From Rutpela maculata (lineage: Eukaryota > Arthropoda > Insecta > Coleoptera > Cerambycidae): a DNA stretch of 64,000 nucleotides. Shown in pieces: positions 44,001-47,064 of the stretch; within the stretch, counting starts at the first letter, position 1, and each line of letters opens with the position of its first letter. Location: NCBI GenBank assembly GCA_936432065.2, contig OW386286.2:118798902-118862901 (forward strand). Reading direction: 5' to 3'. Made by a program: the position numbers and the translations under genes. The notes beneath the pieces were generated by a model that saw nothing but the letters and a program-made list of their open reading frames with translations, ran no database searches and had not been told where the DNA came from.

Positions 44001-44678
44001 CGGAAGCAACGGTATTTCAAAAGAAAATTGAAACTACGATTCTCGGGCCTAAAACACTGGGGTTCTTTGGTAGGACATATTTTGGAAACTATTTGGCCTC
44101 AAACATTATTTTAAAAATAATTTCGTTTTTTTCAGGATTAATAGACACGAAGTATTTTTTCACAAAAATATATATGAATACTTTTTCCCGAGGGGCAAAC
44201 CGCGAAGGAAATCTGGTTGAAATCTGAAGGAAATTCGAGGAAATCTTCGTCAAAGAGGAAATCTTGTGTACAAAATTTTGGGTGAGGTTGACCCCTCGCT
44301 TTTTCCTGAAATTACTTAAATGATGCTATATGCGCTCGAGGATTTGGAGTTTGGCATTTTAGTTAATATACTTAAAAATATTACTTACATATACCACATT
44401 CCCATATTTTTACGTGTTTTCCATCTTGAAGTTTATAACGAACATAGTGAGATGTATTCCCATCACTTCGTATGTCTGACACAGTAGCAGACAACTTACT
44501 TAAATCTATGGGCAATTTGTTGTTGAACTCATCGTGCGTTCCATGTAACTGATCAACAACTTCAACTTCTTGCACAATTTGATATTCGTTGTTGTTGGTA
44601 ATATTATTTGTGAGATTATCTAATTGAGCAAATAATAGTATATCATCTTCATCCTTTATATCTTCTGCTTTTATACTG
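4977..44678 (-). CDS. C2H2 zinc-finger transcription factor gene (whole span, 5' incomplete)
   Basis: Eight exons join in one reading frame across GT/AG introns to give about 475 residues: 44678-44389, 32629-32527, 32437-32255, 26262-26153, 24458-24310, 19138-18900, 12531-12313 and 5300-5166. The order is an acidic, Asn-rich N-terminal part, six C2H2 fingers, then about 200 residues without fingers ending in an acidic stretch. Fingers 1 and 2 are split by introns. Finger linkers are mostly of the TDERK, TNERP or TGLKP type, typical of DNA-binding arrays, so a nuclear sequence-specific regulator is likely. The upstream exons and start codon are missing. Introns of 1.7 to 11.8 kb hold most of the transposons in the window, while one intron is only 89 bases. 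I do not recognise a named orthologue. Confidence 0.85.
5166..5300 (-). CDS. Zinc-finger gene exon 8 (acidic C-terminal part)
   Basis: Acceptor ACTAG and donor GTGAGT bound 45 codons reading VDDIEEIQLTNDVSAGM, then DVEIEFLDENGRRVGEDEF. It joins the previous exon in phase, completing a Cys codon. The strong acidic character and lack of stops support it as coding. It has no known domain; an activation or interaction region is possible. Confidence 0.8.
5685..6330 (+). mobile_element. DINE/Helentron-like element, copy 1
   Basis: Begins ACTTCCACATCCAG and ends CTGGATGTGGAAGT followed by AGTGATTCCTTGGGCAGCAG. The interior has a (GTCY)n tract, the segment GACTTGAAATTTGGTACACA, a C-rich ACCACCCCCACC block and no protein. 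The opposed ends plus the GTCY microsatellite resemble DINE-1/Helentron-associated elements. This is one of eight long copies in the window. Confidence 0.75.
6440..6990 (-). repeat. Probable retroelement 3' end with internal tandem duplications
   Basis: Read on the minus strand, a moderately GC-rich segment ends in a TCAATCAATCAATCAAC tail, as in some LINE or SINE 3' ends. Two copies of a 58-bp segment (GCTGGGTTGGA...GCGAGAGCC) lie at about 6544-6602 and 6837-6895. A smaller pair (CTTTTTGTGTTT...) lies at about 6667-6735 and 6757-6810. No RT or RNA-gene box was seen, so the class is a guess. Confidence 0.35.
7011..7330. repeat. Long hairpin (foldback MITE-like)
   Basis: Arms of about 155 bp mirror each other around about 7170, from CCCCGAGCCAAGGGAC on the left to GTCCCTTGGCTCGGGG on the right. 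Inner matches include CATAAACTCCAAAACCTATT. Identity is high by eye. Poly-C and poly-G runs cap the two ends. Confidence 0.7.
7632..8206. mobile_element. TIR MITE with a CA-repeat in one arm
   Basis: Both ends carry AGCAGACTGAACTCAAATAT in opposite orientation, and the arms continue through TTGGGCCAT(A/G)TCTGTAATAC to CAAACTCTCAC. The right arm has an expanded (CA)n-type tract at about 8100-8160 that the left arm lacks. The interior is non-coding. Confidence 0.65.
8215..8624 (+). mobile_element. Helentron-associated (HINE-type) element
   Basis: The right end reads GCGGACGAAGTCGCGGGCAT then CAGCTACT, very like the GTCGCGGGCAACAGCTAGT end common in arthropod Helentron/HINE elements. Upstream are a CTGACTGACTGATC tract and a segment ending in ACTTCAAATTTTGCATAGA. 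The left boundary is approximate. No protein is present. Confidence 0.6.
8625..9076. other. No feature recognised
   Basis: Intronic sequence between two elements. An AATTCCT(T/G)-containing inverted motif around 8835-8940 may be another small element, but boundaries are unclear. Confidence 0.4.
10085..10759 (+). mobile_element. DINE/Helentron-like element, copy 2
   Basis: Same structure as copy 1, with ACTTCCACGTCCAG at the start and CTGGATGTGGAAGG then AGTGATTCCTTGAGCAGC at the end. It sits in the right arm of a foldback, and the uninterrupted left arm shows the empty site. No target bases appear to be duplicated and insertion is next to T residues, as expected for the Helitron/Helentron group rather than cut-and-paste TIR elements. 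Confidence 0.75.
10886..11904. mobile_element. Non-autonomous hAT element with 8-bp target duplication
   Basis: CTTCCGAT occurs immediately on both sides. Termini are CAGTGCCGGCG at the left and CGCCGGCCCTG at the right, matching the CAG(T/G)GCCGGCG hAT pattern. Subterminal matches include the GCAGGTTGCC / TTTACCTGCTTT region. The 1.0-kb interior has no transposase. It lies inside the right arm of the foldback, so it is younger. Confidence 0.85.
12313..12531 (-). CDS. Zinc-finger gene exon 7
   Basis: Acceptor AATTGCAG and donor GTAAGT bound 73 codons, including EKRNGKNMGSTVQIKIPVV, VIQQSEQGGQMSMAVVSPG and SQHDNFVYSSTLTGNE. It joins both neighbours in phase. Composition is Gln/Ser/Gly/Val rich with no fingers, as in linker or activation regions. 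Confidence 0.85.
12712..14079. mobile_element. TIR element with TA flanks and a transposon-protein fragment
   Basis: TIRs of about 280-300 bp begin GCCCAGTCACT(A/T)TA. Inner matches include GATTTTCCAAC, TCTCAAATATCTCGTAAAT and TTTTACGTTAATTTTG. TA flanks both ends (12710-12711 and 14080-14081). The interior holds minus-strand coding remnants of the cysteine-rich transposon protein. Length is 1.37 kb, so it is a deleted copy. Confidence 0.75.
13090..13535 (-). pseudogene. C-terminal remnant of the CXC transposon protein family
   Basis: Minus-strand reading gives LPPTAAATQQHLFRVYYQVQ and WDWTLKNNLL, then after a frame change IPPEPDELLNSIFCNCTKGC followed by GTNC. This order (LPPT..A..QH..R.YYQV, a W-x-W block, PPEP.ELL, C-x-C-x3-C) matches the end of the protein seen at 2435-3469. 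At least one frameshift lies near 13317, and the cysteine tail is replaced by an acidic stretch. It is a dead fragment held between the TIRs. Confidence 0.6.
14187..14914 (-). mobile_element. DINE/Helentron-like element, copy 3
   Basis: Reverse-oriented copy with CTGTTGCCCAAGGAATCACG at the left and the CTTCCACTGGATGTGGAAGT end at the right. It has the longest C/G-rich array of the family: a 12-bp GGGGGTGGTAGT unit repeated several times at about 14347-14425, on the strand opposite to the element. The GTCY tract lies at about 14775-14800. Confidence 0.75.
15219..15869 (+). mobile_element. DINE/Helentron-like element, copy 4
   Basis: Same ends as copy 1 (ACTTCCACATCCAG to CTGGATGTGGAAGTAGTGAT), but the usual TTGGGCAGC tail is missing. 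The GTCY tract is reduced to CTGTATATCTGTAAC. Confidence 0.7.
15870..18899. other. Intron sequence with weak repeats, no gene recognised
   Basis: Two diverged direct copies of a segment containing GCAAACTTTCTTATT and AAAAAGTTT(C/T)GCTTGT lie at about 16255-16345 and 17410-17520. A hairpin with AAAGTATTTTAAAATCAAAG sits at about 16597-16640. The stretch at 17880-17925 shares GGATCC...CCAGTAGCTGCC with 23625-23675. No RT or transposase motif was read with confidence. Confidence 0.4.
17101..17123. repeat. Near-palindrome joining the two DINE-like ends
   Basis: TTACTTCCACGATGTGGAAGTAA is almost self-complementary and equals the left end ACTTCCAC fused to the right end GATGTGGAAGT of the DINE-like family, with nothing between. 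It could be a deletion product or a footprint, or chance in AT-rich DNA. Confidence 0.4.
18900..19138 (-). CDS. Zinc-finger gene exon 6
   Basis: Acceptor CTTTTAG and donor GTACGT bound 79 codons, including MNAIIVDPIKTEAMRLAIES, NQTPFALLRPLTGIPVLVRV and LPAGDKQMLVPASAEDLKKH. The frame continues exactly from exon 5 and into exon 7. The segment looks like a conserved folded or interaction region but matches no domain I can name. Confidence 0.9.
19385..20062. mobile_element. Small TIR element with a CXC-protein remnant
   Basis: Arms of about 75-90 bp face each other: ATTTTCCGAGATACAAT at the left and ATTGTATCTCGGAAATTATT at the right, with AAATGCAGGGC / GCCCTACATTTT nearer the ends. The sequence between them encodes a decayed cysteine-rich tail on the minus strand. 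Arm identity is moderate, so the element is old. Confidence 0.5.
19500..19930 (-). pseudogene. Decayed CXC tail of the transposon protein family
   Basis: Minus-strand reading gives KICGRACGCRKK, a stop, then LKCFILCVFCNEES, the C-x-C-G-x-x-C-x-C-R-K...C...C-x-x-C layout of the family's C-terminus. Ser/Glu/Lys-rich sequence with several stops follows. Identification rests on cysteine spacing alone. Confidence 0.45.
20137..21018. repeat. Possible small TIR element (ends AAAATTGTGGGAGA)
   Basis: AAAATTGTGGGAGA at the left and TCTCCCACAATTTT at the right lie 0.88 kb apart in opposite orientation and enclose a plus-strand cysteine-rich remnant. The left part also resembles the left arm of the element at 35838 (GTTTTTAGTCA...CATCCCTTTAAACGG). 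The short match makes the boundary call tentative. Confidence 0.35.
20327..20597 (+). pseudogene. CXC tail remnant of the transposon protein family
   Basis: After a TTGTAG acceptor-like site the plus strand reads KNGC, a stop, KRCGCIKFS, a gap, then LCNNCRGRDCENFTPEGEND and an acidic tail to a stop. The spacing GC-x-KRCGC...C-x-x-C-x-x-x-x-C-x-N matches CXC-tailed transposon proteins. At least two in-frame stops are present. A shorter related stretch lies at 36394-36470. Confidence 0.5.
21092..21650 (-). mobile_element. DINE/Helentron-like element, copy 5 (truncated)
   Basis: Reverse-oriented copy with AAACTGCTGCCCAAGGAATC at the left. It stops within the GACAGACC tract, so the end bearing CTTCCACTGGATGTGG is missing. 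Immediately next to it (about 21651-21800) lies unrelated sequence with GTGTGTATGTGTGTG and ACGGATTTGGATGAAACTTT, probably a second DINE-type family. Confidence 0.7.
22370..22926. mobile_element. Snapback element with long near-identical arms and TA flanks
   Basis: Arms of about 225 bp (22370-22595 and 22700-22926) are nearly perfect reverse complements, starting GACTGGCGGTACATGACCAG and running through TGCATGCCAATCATATATA to CAATAGTGCCAAACGAAAAG. TA lies on both sides (22368-22369 and 22927-22928). The loop is about 100 bp. Open frames in the arms mirror each other and look non-coding. Confidence 0.8.
23103..23640. repeat. Possible TIR element
   Basis: GTTCGGATATTACGTCTGAT near the left and its diverged reverse complement (TCTGATTTCCAATGTAATAT) near the right could be TIRs about 0.5 kb apart. 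A direct 17-bp duplication TCGATATTTGTTCATGA lies at about 23507-23542. No protein was read. Confidence 0.35.
24310..24458 (-). CDS. Zinc-finger gene exon 5 (finger 6)
   Basis: Acceptor ATTTTAG and donor GTAAGT bound the end of finger 5 and the whole of finger 6 (YVCQICGKCFPKRMGLRHHE then QYSH). The tail LNQSITMPQIPEKL leads out of the finger array. It joins in phase with both neighbours. Confidence 0.9.
24936..24956 (+). mobile_element. DINE-like left-end fragment
   Basis: ACTTCCACATCCAGTGGAA is the exact start of the DINE-like family, followed at once by unrelated sequence. Only about 20 bp remain. Confidence 0.45.
24957..26152. other. Intron 4, no feature recognised
   Basis: AT-rich intron sequence. 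A 60-codon open frame at 25734-25916 has Tyr-rich, protein-like composition but no family match, no splice context and no companion frame, so I do not call it a gene. Confidence 0.4.
26153..26262 (-). CDS. Zinc-finger gene exon 4 (fingers 4-5)
   Basis: Acceptor ATTTTAG and donor GTAAGT bound the second half of finger 4 (NLRNHIFTH), the linker TNERP and most of finger 5 (YKCDICEKGFNQMSNLMCHK). Both junctions keep the reading frame. Confidence 0.93.
26478..26539. repeat. Perfect 19-bp stem hairpin
   Basis: GGCAGTTCTCGATTAATTC is followed after about 24 bases by its exact reverse complement. The outer GCGGCGAGGCAGTTCTC word reappears inverted at 29603-29619 and, with one change, at 29747-29762, so these may be ends of related elements. 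Confidence 0.6.
26829..27402. repeat. Long hairpin with near-identical arms
   Basis: Arms of about 260 bp mirror each other around about 27116, with very few mismatches. Shared blocks include TAATGGTATCACTGTAATTC, CAAACTTTGCAACAATTAAA and CTACTTCCACTGAATATAAA. The loop is about 45 bp. A transcript from either strand of this intron would fold into a long double strand. No protein or target duplication was seen. Confidence 0.8.
27456..28005 (+). repeat. About 350-bp repeat, two tandem copies
   Basis: Copies begin ACTACGGGAGCCCACCCT at 27456 and 27806; the second is cut at about 28005. Shared blocks include ATGTTTTTCATAAAGATTAA, TTCAAAATGGCGTCCGTT and GTCATTTAACAC(A/G)AAAACTA. Related copies lie at 46573 (+), 50549 and 50780 (-), with a fragment at 32043 (-). 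The family seems to form the arms of larger inverted structures. Confidence 0.75.
28250..28940 (+). pseudogene. N-terminal and middle part of the CXC transposon protein family
   Basis: Plus-strand reading starts with a CVFC motif, then LKVGKLLQCLKQREEW, RIGNLNVQQLQ and WHKECYKN, a C-x-x-C...H-x-x-x-C zinc-binding layout. After a stop and frame changes comes RSNSEILKVRLSDCTD and VFDTYRENSLKSSMRKKRTG, a block typical of the middle of proteins that carry the SHEEADT domain further on. The SHEEADT domain and CXC tail are absent here. Several stops and shifts show it is dead. It follows directly on the 350-bp repeats. Confidence 0.55.
28941..29894. other. Decayed sequence, no gene recognised
   Basis: Bases 28975-29026 recur reverse-complemented at 46922-46976, so the element seen here also exists at the Dong locus. 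The word AACTGCCTCGCCGCGATGAC is present twice (about 29605 and 29745). A minus-strand open frame at 29531-29313 has no recognisable motif. Confidence 0.45.
29895..29953 (+). mobile_element. DINE-like right-end fragment
   Basis: CTTGGATAGAGAATCTGAATGTGGAAGTAGTGATTCCTTGGGCAGC is the family's last 46 bases (given here as one continuous match to copies 1 and 7); nothing of the rest remains. Confidence 0.55.
29970..31624. mobile_element. TIR element with TA flanks and long arms
   Basis: Ends GCCCAGACGAC and GTCGACTGGGC are flanked by TA on both sides. Arms of roughly 330 bp share TCGTGAAAATGTATAGAATA-type and CTGAAAAGTTTACATT(C/T)CGCT blocks. The 1-kb centre is AT-rich and gave no recognisable protein. 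The ends match those of the elements at 12712, 9077 and 59346. Confidence 0.7.
32043..32133 (-). repeat. Fragment of the 350-bp repeat
   Basis: Reverse-oriented end of the repeat (TAGGGTGGGCTCCCGTAGTA at the right). It faces the tandem copies at 27456-28005, so the two may be opposite ends of one 4.7-kb element. Confidence 0.6.
32255..32437 (-). CDS. Zinc-finger gene exon 3 (fingers 2-4)
   Basis: Acceptor CCTTATAG and donor GTAAAC bound the second half of finger 2 (AFRQMSTLSQHRAIH), all of finger 3 (YICEICQKTFNRVSTLISHR) and the first half of finger 4 (HRCHLCTKAFHQK). The linkers STDRP and TGLKP are close to the TGEKP consensus. Confidence 0.95.
32527..32629 (-). CDS. Zinc-finger gene exon 2 (fingers 1-2)
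   Basis: Acceptor ATTTTAG and donor GTATGT bound the end of finger 1 (SKEFTHQYTLMRHLPTH) and the first part of finger 2 (FQCNTCGK). Only 89 bases of intron separate it from exon 3. Confidence 0.93.
33258..33384 (+). pseudogene. LINE reverse-transcriptase C-terminal fragment
   Basis: The plus strand reads VALVESRLIYGILGWGG then VAYCHLK, a one-base loss, and KLGIIQKK. This matches the end of the RT region of Jockey/CR1-type LINEs (ESRL.YGI..WGG....L..L...QKK). Only about 40 codons remain before a TIR element cuts it. Confidence 0.6.
33383..34843. mobile_element. TIR element A with hairpin tips
   Basis: Each end starts with its own small hairpin (GCCACCCCCTGTCAGGGGGTGG and its relative), followed by arms of about 345 bp sharing AGCTTAAAATAA-type, TTCGTCAAGTATCTCGAAAAG and TTAATTATATTTTTTGTTTA blocks. 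Inside, a segment with TTCTAAAGCAAGTGCT occurs twice in direct orientation (about 33738-33990 and 34160-34510). It is non-coding. A second, interrupted copy is at 54728-57673. Confidence 0.75.
34844..35439. other. No feature recognised
   Basis: AT-rich sequence inside the older TIR element. A short GC-richer part at about 35170-35250 has no tRNA-like box pair that I can fold. Confidence 0.4.
36869..40525 (-). mobile_element. Full-length but dead hAT transposon
   Basis: A perfect 8-bp target duplication CCCCGAGG flanks the element. Termini are CAGGGCCGGACGGTAG at the left and CCACCGTCCGGCCCTG at the right, classic hAT ends. It is 3.66 kb long and carries a broken transposase on the minus strand. 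It lies inside another TIR element, in the first large intron of the zinc-finger gene and on the same strand as that gene. Confidence 0.93.
37121..39816 (-). pseudogene. hAT-type transposase (TTF zinc finger, DUF4371, hAT C-terminal)
   Basis: The family order is complete: a basic start (MDKKKPKLSGHRF), a long acidic stretch, a TTF-type finger region (VYCFCCFLFGDQT), a DUF4371-like core (YYSIIMDCTPDISRVE, then LDTSGARLTELLLKKL, GQGYDNGANMKG, CHSLNLVLNN), a TRWSSRID block and the hAT dimerisation end (RSFSKLKLIKTYLRS) to a TAA stop. In a live element it would cut and rejoin DNA at the termini. Breaks: a frameshift near 39765, in-frame stops near 39168, 38580 and 38214 (the last where relatives have Trp), a 17-bp tandem duplication at 38013-38046 that shifts the frame, and a shift near 37310. 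It resembles the ZMYM1-like hAT group. No activity is expected. Confidence 0.88.
40901..42259. other. Intron 1 sequence, nearly empty
   Basis: Apart from the RT scrap at 41446-41505, no coding, RNA or repeat feature was recognised. Composition is mixed, with some GC-richer parts near 41080 and 41290. Confidence 0.4.
41446..41505 (+). pseudogene. LINE reverse-transcriptase fragment
   Basis: SKLGIPQGSLLGCLLFLL matches the conserved RT block G(I/V)PQGS-x-LGPLLF of Jockey/CR1-type LINEs, with Cys for the usual Pro. Nothing convincing extends the match on either side. Confidence 0.5.
42260..43290. repeat. Diverged tandem array, about 100-130-bp unit (copy 1)
   Basis: The unit contains AATATTTCGCATGTAGTTAACACAACTRTCAA, AAAATATACAGG and TGGT(C/A)ACCATAA in order (shown here as consensus pieces), recurring about seven times with heavy divergence. 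The same unit makes the array at 53660-54690. It is broken at 42672-42940 by a small TIR element. Confidence 0.6.
42672..42940. mobile_element. 269-bp MITE inside the tandem array
   Basis: Ends GAGATGGGTAAAG and TTTACCCATCTC are inverted, and the arms continue with AAACTTTCC / GGAAACTTT-type words around TTGAATATTC blocks. The flanks GAAAAAGTG and GAAAAAATGTG may be a target duplication, though the array unit itself contains this word. Non-coding. Confidence 0.65.
43291..44388. other. Intron 1 start, simple repeats only
   Basis: A (GA)n run of about 28 bases lies at 43560-43590. No other feature was recognised. Confidence 0.45.
44389..44678 (-). CDS. Zinc-finger gene exon 1 of those visible (acidic part, start of finger 1)
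   Basis: Acceptor TTTTTAG and donor GTAAGT bound 96 codons: SIKAEDIKDEDDILLF, NNEYQIVQEVEVVDQL, LPIDLSKLSATVSD, then YKLQDGKHVKIWECGIC, where finger 1 begins. It starts with the third base of a codon, so at least one exon lies upstream; none could be picked out above 44700. The donor phase matches exon 2 across an 11.8-kb intron. Confidence 0.85.
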
Positions 44679-45690
44679 CTAAAAACAATATAGATAGAAA
44701 TAAAGAAAAAAATTTACAACTCTTGGTTGGGGGAGGAAAAAGATAGAAACAAAAAGATGAAAGGATTAAAAAATTATTAAAACAATTATTGCGTGACTCT
44801 CTCTAACTCAAAAATGGGGCAATGAATTGGTCTCAAATGTGTTCAATTCACATTTATTATCAAAAAGTGTTAATACGAAGTTAATAAGTGTGGAAAATAT
44901 GAAATGTCGACAAAGTGTGAGAATTTGTAGCAGTAACTATAGCAACCGGGAAAATTTTTTACTTAATTACTTTACTAAGAATAGCAGTTTGCAAAAAAAT
45001 CTCATGTGAAAATACGCTTTCGCGGAGAAAACAGTGTAGAGAGCGGTATAACTATAGTTACTATGTAACCAGTGTCGGCTCTTTGGGGGGGGGGGGGGGG
45101 GTAGTCGTTTACAGGTCGGTATAAAAAAGTTGCAAGTAATAAATAAAATACAGATTGTTCACTACAGTAGAGGCGCTACATGGTTATATGGGGAGGGGAG
45201 GCAGAATATACTTATATGTATGTATATTATATATAACTATGGCTACATATCAGCCTCCGTTCTTGCAAAGTACAAAAAAAATTAATGAGATTTCTTAGTA
45301 AATTAATGAAAGGTCATTAAAGATTTGTAATAATTACAAGAGACCACATTAATATGTCCCGCGCTTATGACAAGCTGTTCTGGTTTCTATTCGACATCGA
45401 GGCTAAACTATGATTTTAATCAGTGCTCATAAGATAGGTGTACATTTGTTAACAAAAATTGAATTTACATTTTAGATACGATTAGAAATCTATATTTCTC
45501 TGGTAAATTAGAACAAAAATACAGATAGTATATCTATCTGATAGTGTTTAGATATTAACTTTTTCTGTTCAAAGCATATCTTAAAAACCCAAGTTTCCTT
45601 AACAAAACGTGTATTTTTCCTCTCAGTTAGAAAAAAATCGCTCTTTGAATTATTTGAAAGAGACGTTCGCTGTTTGTTGAATCCATATTA
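44679..45690. other. No gene recognised; poly-G run
   Basis: Expected position of further 5' exons of the zinc-finger gene, but no in-phase donor-bounded coding segment was found. A run of 18 G lies at about 45085-45102 and invites assembly error. Confidence 0.45.
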
Positions 45691-46405
45691 AAAACCGCTG
45701 CCCAAGGAATCACTACTTCCACATCCAGATTTTCTATCCAATTCACTCACAACGAAAAAATTCTGTGTGGAAATAGTTGTTTATGGAACTTTAGTAATAT
45801 AATATTTGAAATCCTCTACCCCAAAAACCCATAAAACGATACCCCACATCAGTAGTGGGGTGGGGGTGGTGATTAGGGGTGGTAGTGGGGGTGGATAAAG
45901 TTAAAAAATATTTTGAGATTTCTGGTTCTTGTACACACACTAAATCACAATTTTTTTTCATCCCCTTTAATAATGAGGTGGGGGTGGTAATGGGGGTGGC
46001 TAATGCCAATTTTTTTTGAGACCTTAGCTTCTCTTGTATATACTAAATACCAATTTTATGAACTCTTACCTGCTTGATTTACCTATTTTTCCCAAATTTA
46101 CCGCAATTTACCCCCCAACCCTTCGACGGAACAAGATGAAAATATAATCTAGTTCTAGATCTCATTAAAGTACATAGGTGTACCAAATTTCAAGTCAATA
46201 TCTCAAACGGTTCCAGAGTAAACGTGCGCATAAAAAAAAGCTACAGACGACAGACAGACACAGACCGACAGACAGACAGACAGAAAATTTCTTTTCGCTC
46301 AAACTTAAAATCTCGACGTTTCATGACATTCTAATCCTATTTGAACAATAAATATTTTTTTAAAATTTTTTGTCGTTACTATTATACTTCCACTGGATGT
46401 GGAAG
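45691..46405 (-). mobile_element. DINE/Helentron-like element, copy 6
   Basis: Complete reverse-oriented copy from AAACCGCTGCCCAAGGAATC to CTTCCACTGGATGTGGAAGT, with a long GACA/GACC tract at about 46245-46285. Confidence 0.78.
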
Positions 46406-46572
46406 TAAAAGAAGAAAATTTAAAGAACAGCTTTGAATTAATTAAAGTTTTAAATTCAAAGTGAAATACCATATCATTGACATTATCATTTAAGTCGAAA
46501 AAGATTTCCCTTAAGAAAAATCCAATTAAATTTTTAAATAGCAATTAAAGTACAAAATATTCTTATCTATTC

Positions 46573-46890
46573 TTATAGTCGGGAGCCCTCCCTAGCTACC
46601 CCCGATCCTTGGGGACAATGTTTTTTATAAAGATAAAGCCTAAGGAACAATTTAAGATATGTCCTAAAAAAAAAACTGGCTGTACTTCGAAAATGGCAGC
46701 CATATGTTAAAAAAAACTGTTGCAAATGTTGTTTTTGTCATTTAACACAAAAACTGAAAAAGATGGACAAAATCTGTTTTCACAAAAAAGAAAGTGCATA
46801 AAATTTTATACAATTTTGTTCCTATACAATATTTTGATAGGAGTTGCCATTTTCCAGATAAATGAGTCCAAAATTAAGAAAACATGGAAA
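46573..46890 (+). repeat. 350-bp repeat copy
   Basis: Diverged copy beginning TCGGGAGCCCTCCCTAGCTA and ending near TTTCCAGATAAATGAGTCC. It faces the two reverse copies at 50549-51118 across the Dong element. Confidence 0.7.
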
Positions 46891-46921
46891 TTCATATATC
46901 GGTAAATCACTTAAAGGAAAT

Positions 46922-46976
46922 AACTGTGACAATTATTGTAAGGCGTATAATATAACTTTATATTATTAACATAACA
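46922..46976 (-). repeat. Interior fragment shared with 28975-29026
   Basis: ACTGTGACAATTATTGTAAGGCG and the following bases are the reverse complement of 28975-29026. This links the locus to the element that carries the N-terminal protein fragment. Confidence 0.65.
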
Positions 46977-46999
46977 AAAAATAAAATAAACTGAAAAAA

Positions 47000-47000
<1 letters not shown>

Positions 47001-47046
<46 letters not shown>
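47001..47046 (+). repeat. (TAA)n microsatellite, target of the Dong-type element
   Basis: About fifteen TAA units end exactly where the retrotransposon begins (CCGTCGCC). Dong-type R4 elements are known to insert into (TAA)n tracts. Confidence 0.85.
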
Positions 47047-47047
<1 letters not shown>

Positions 47048-47064
47048 CGTCGCCTATCTAGCCT

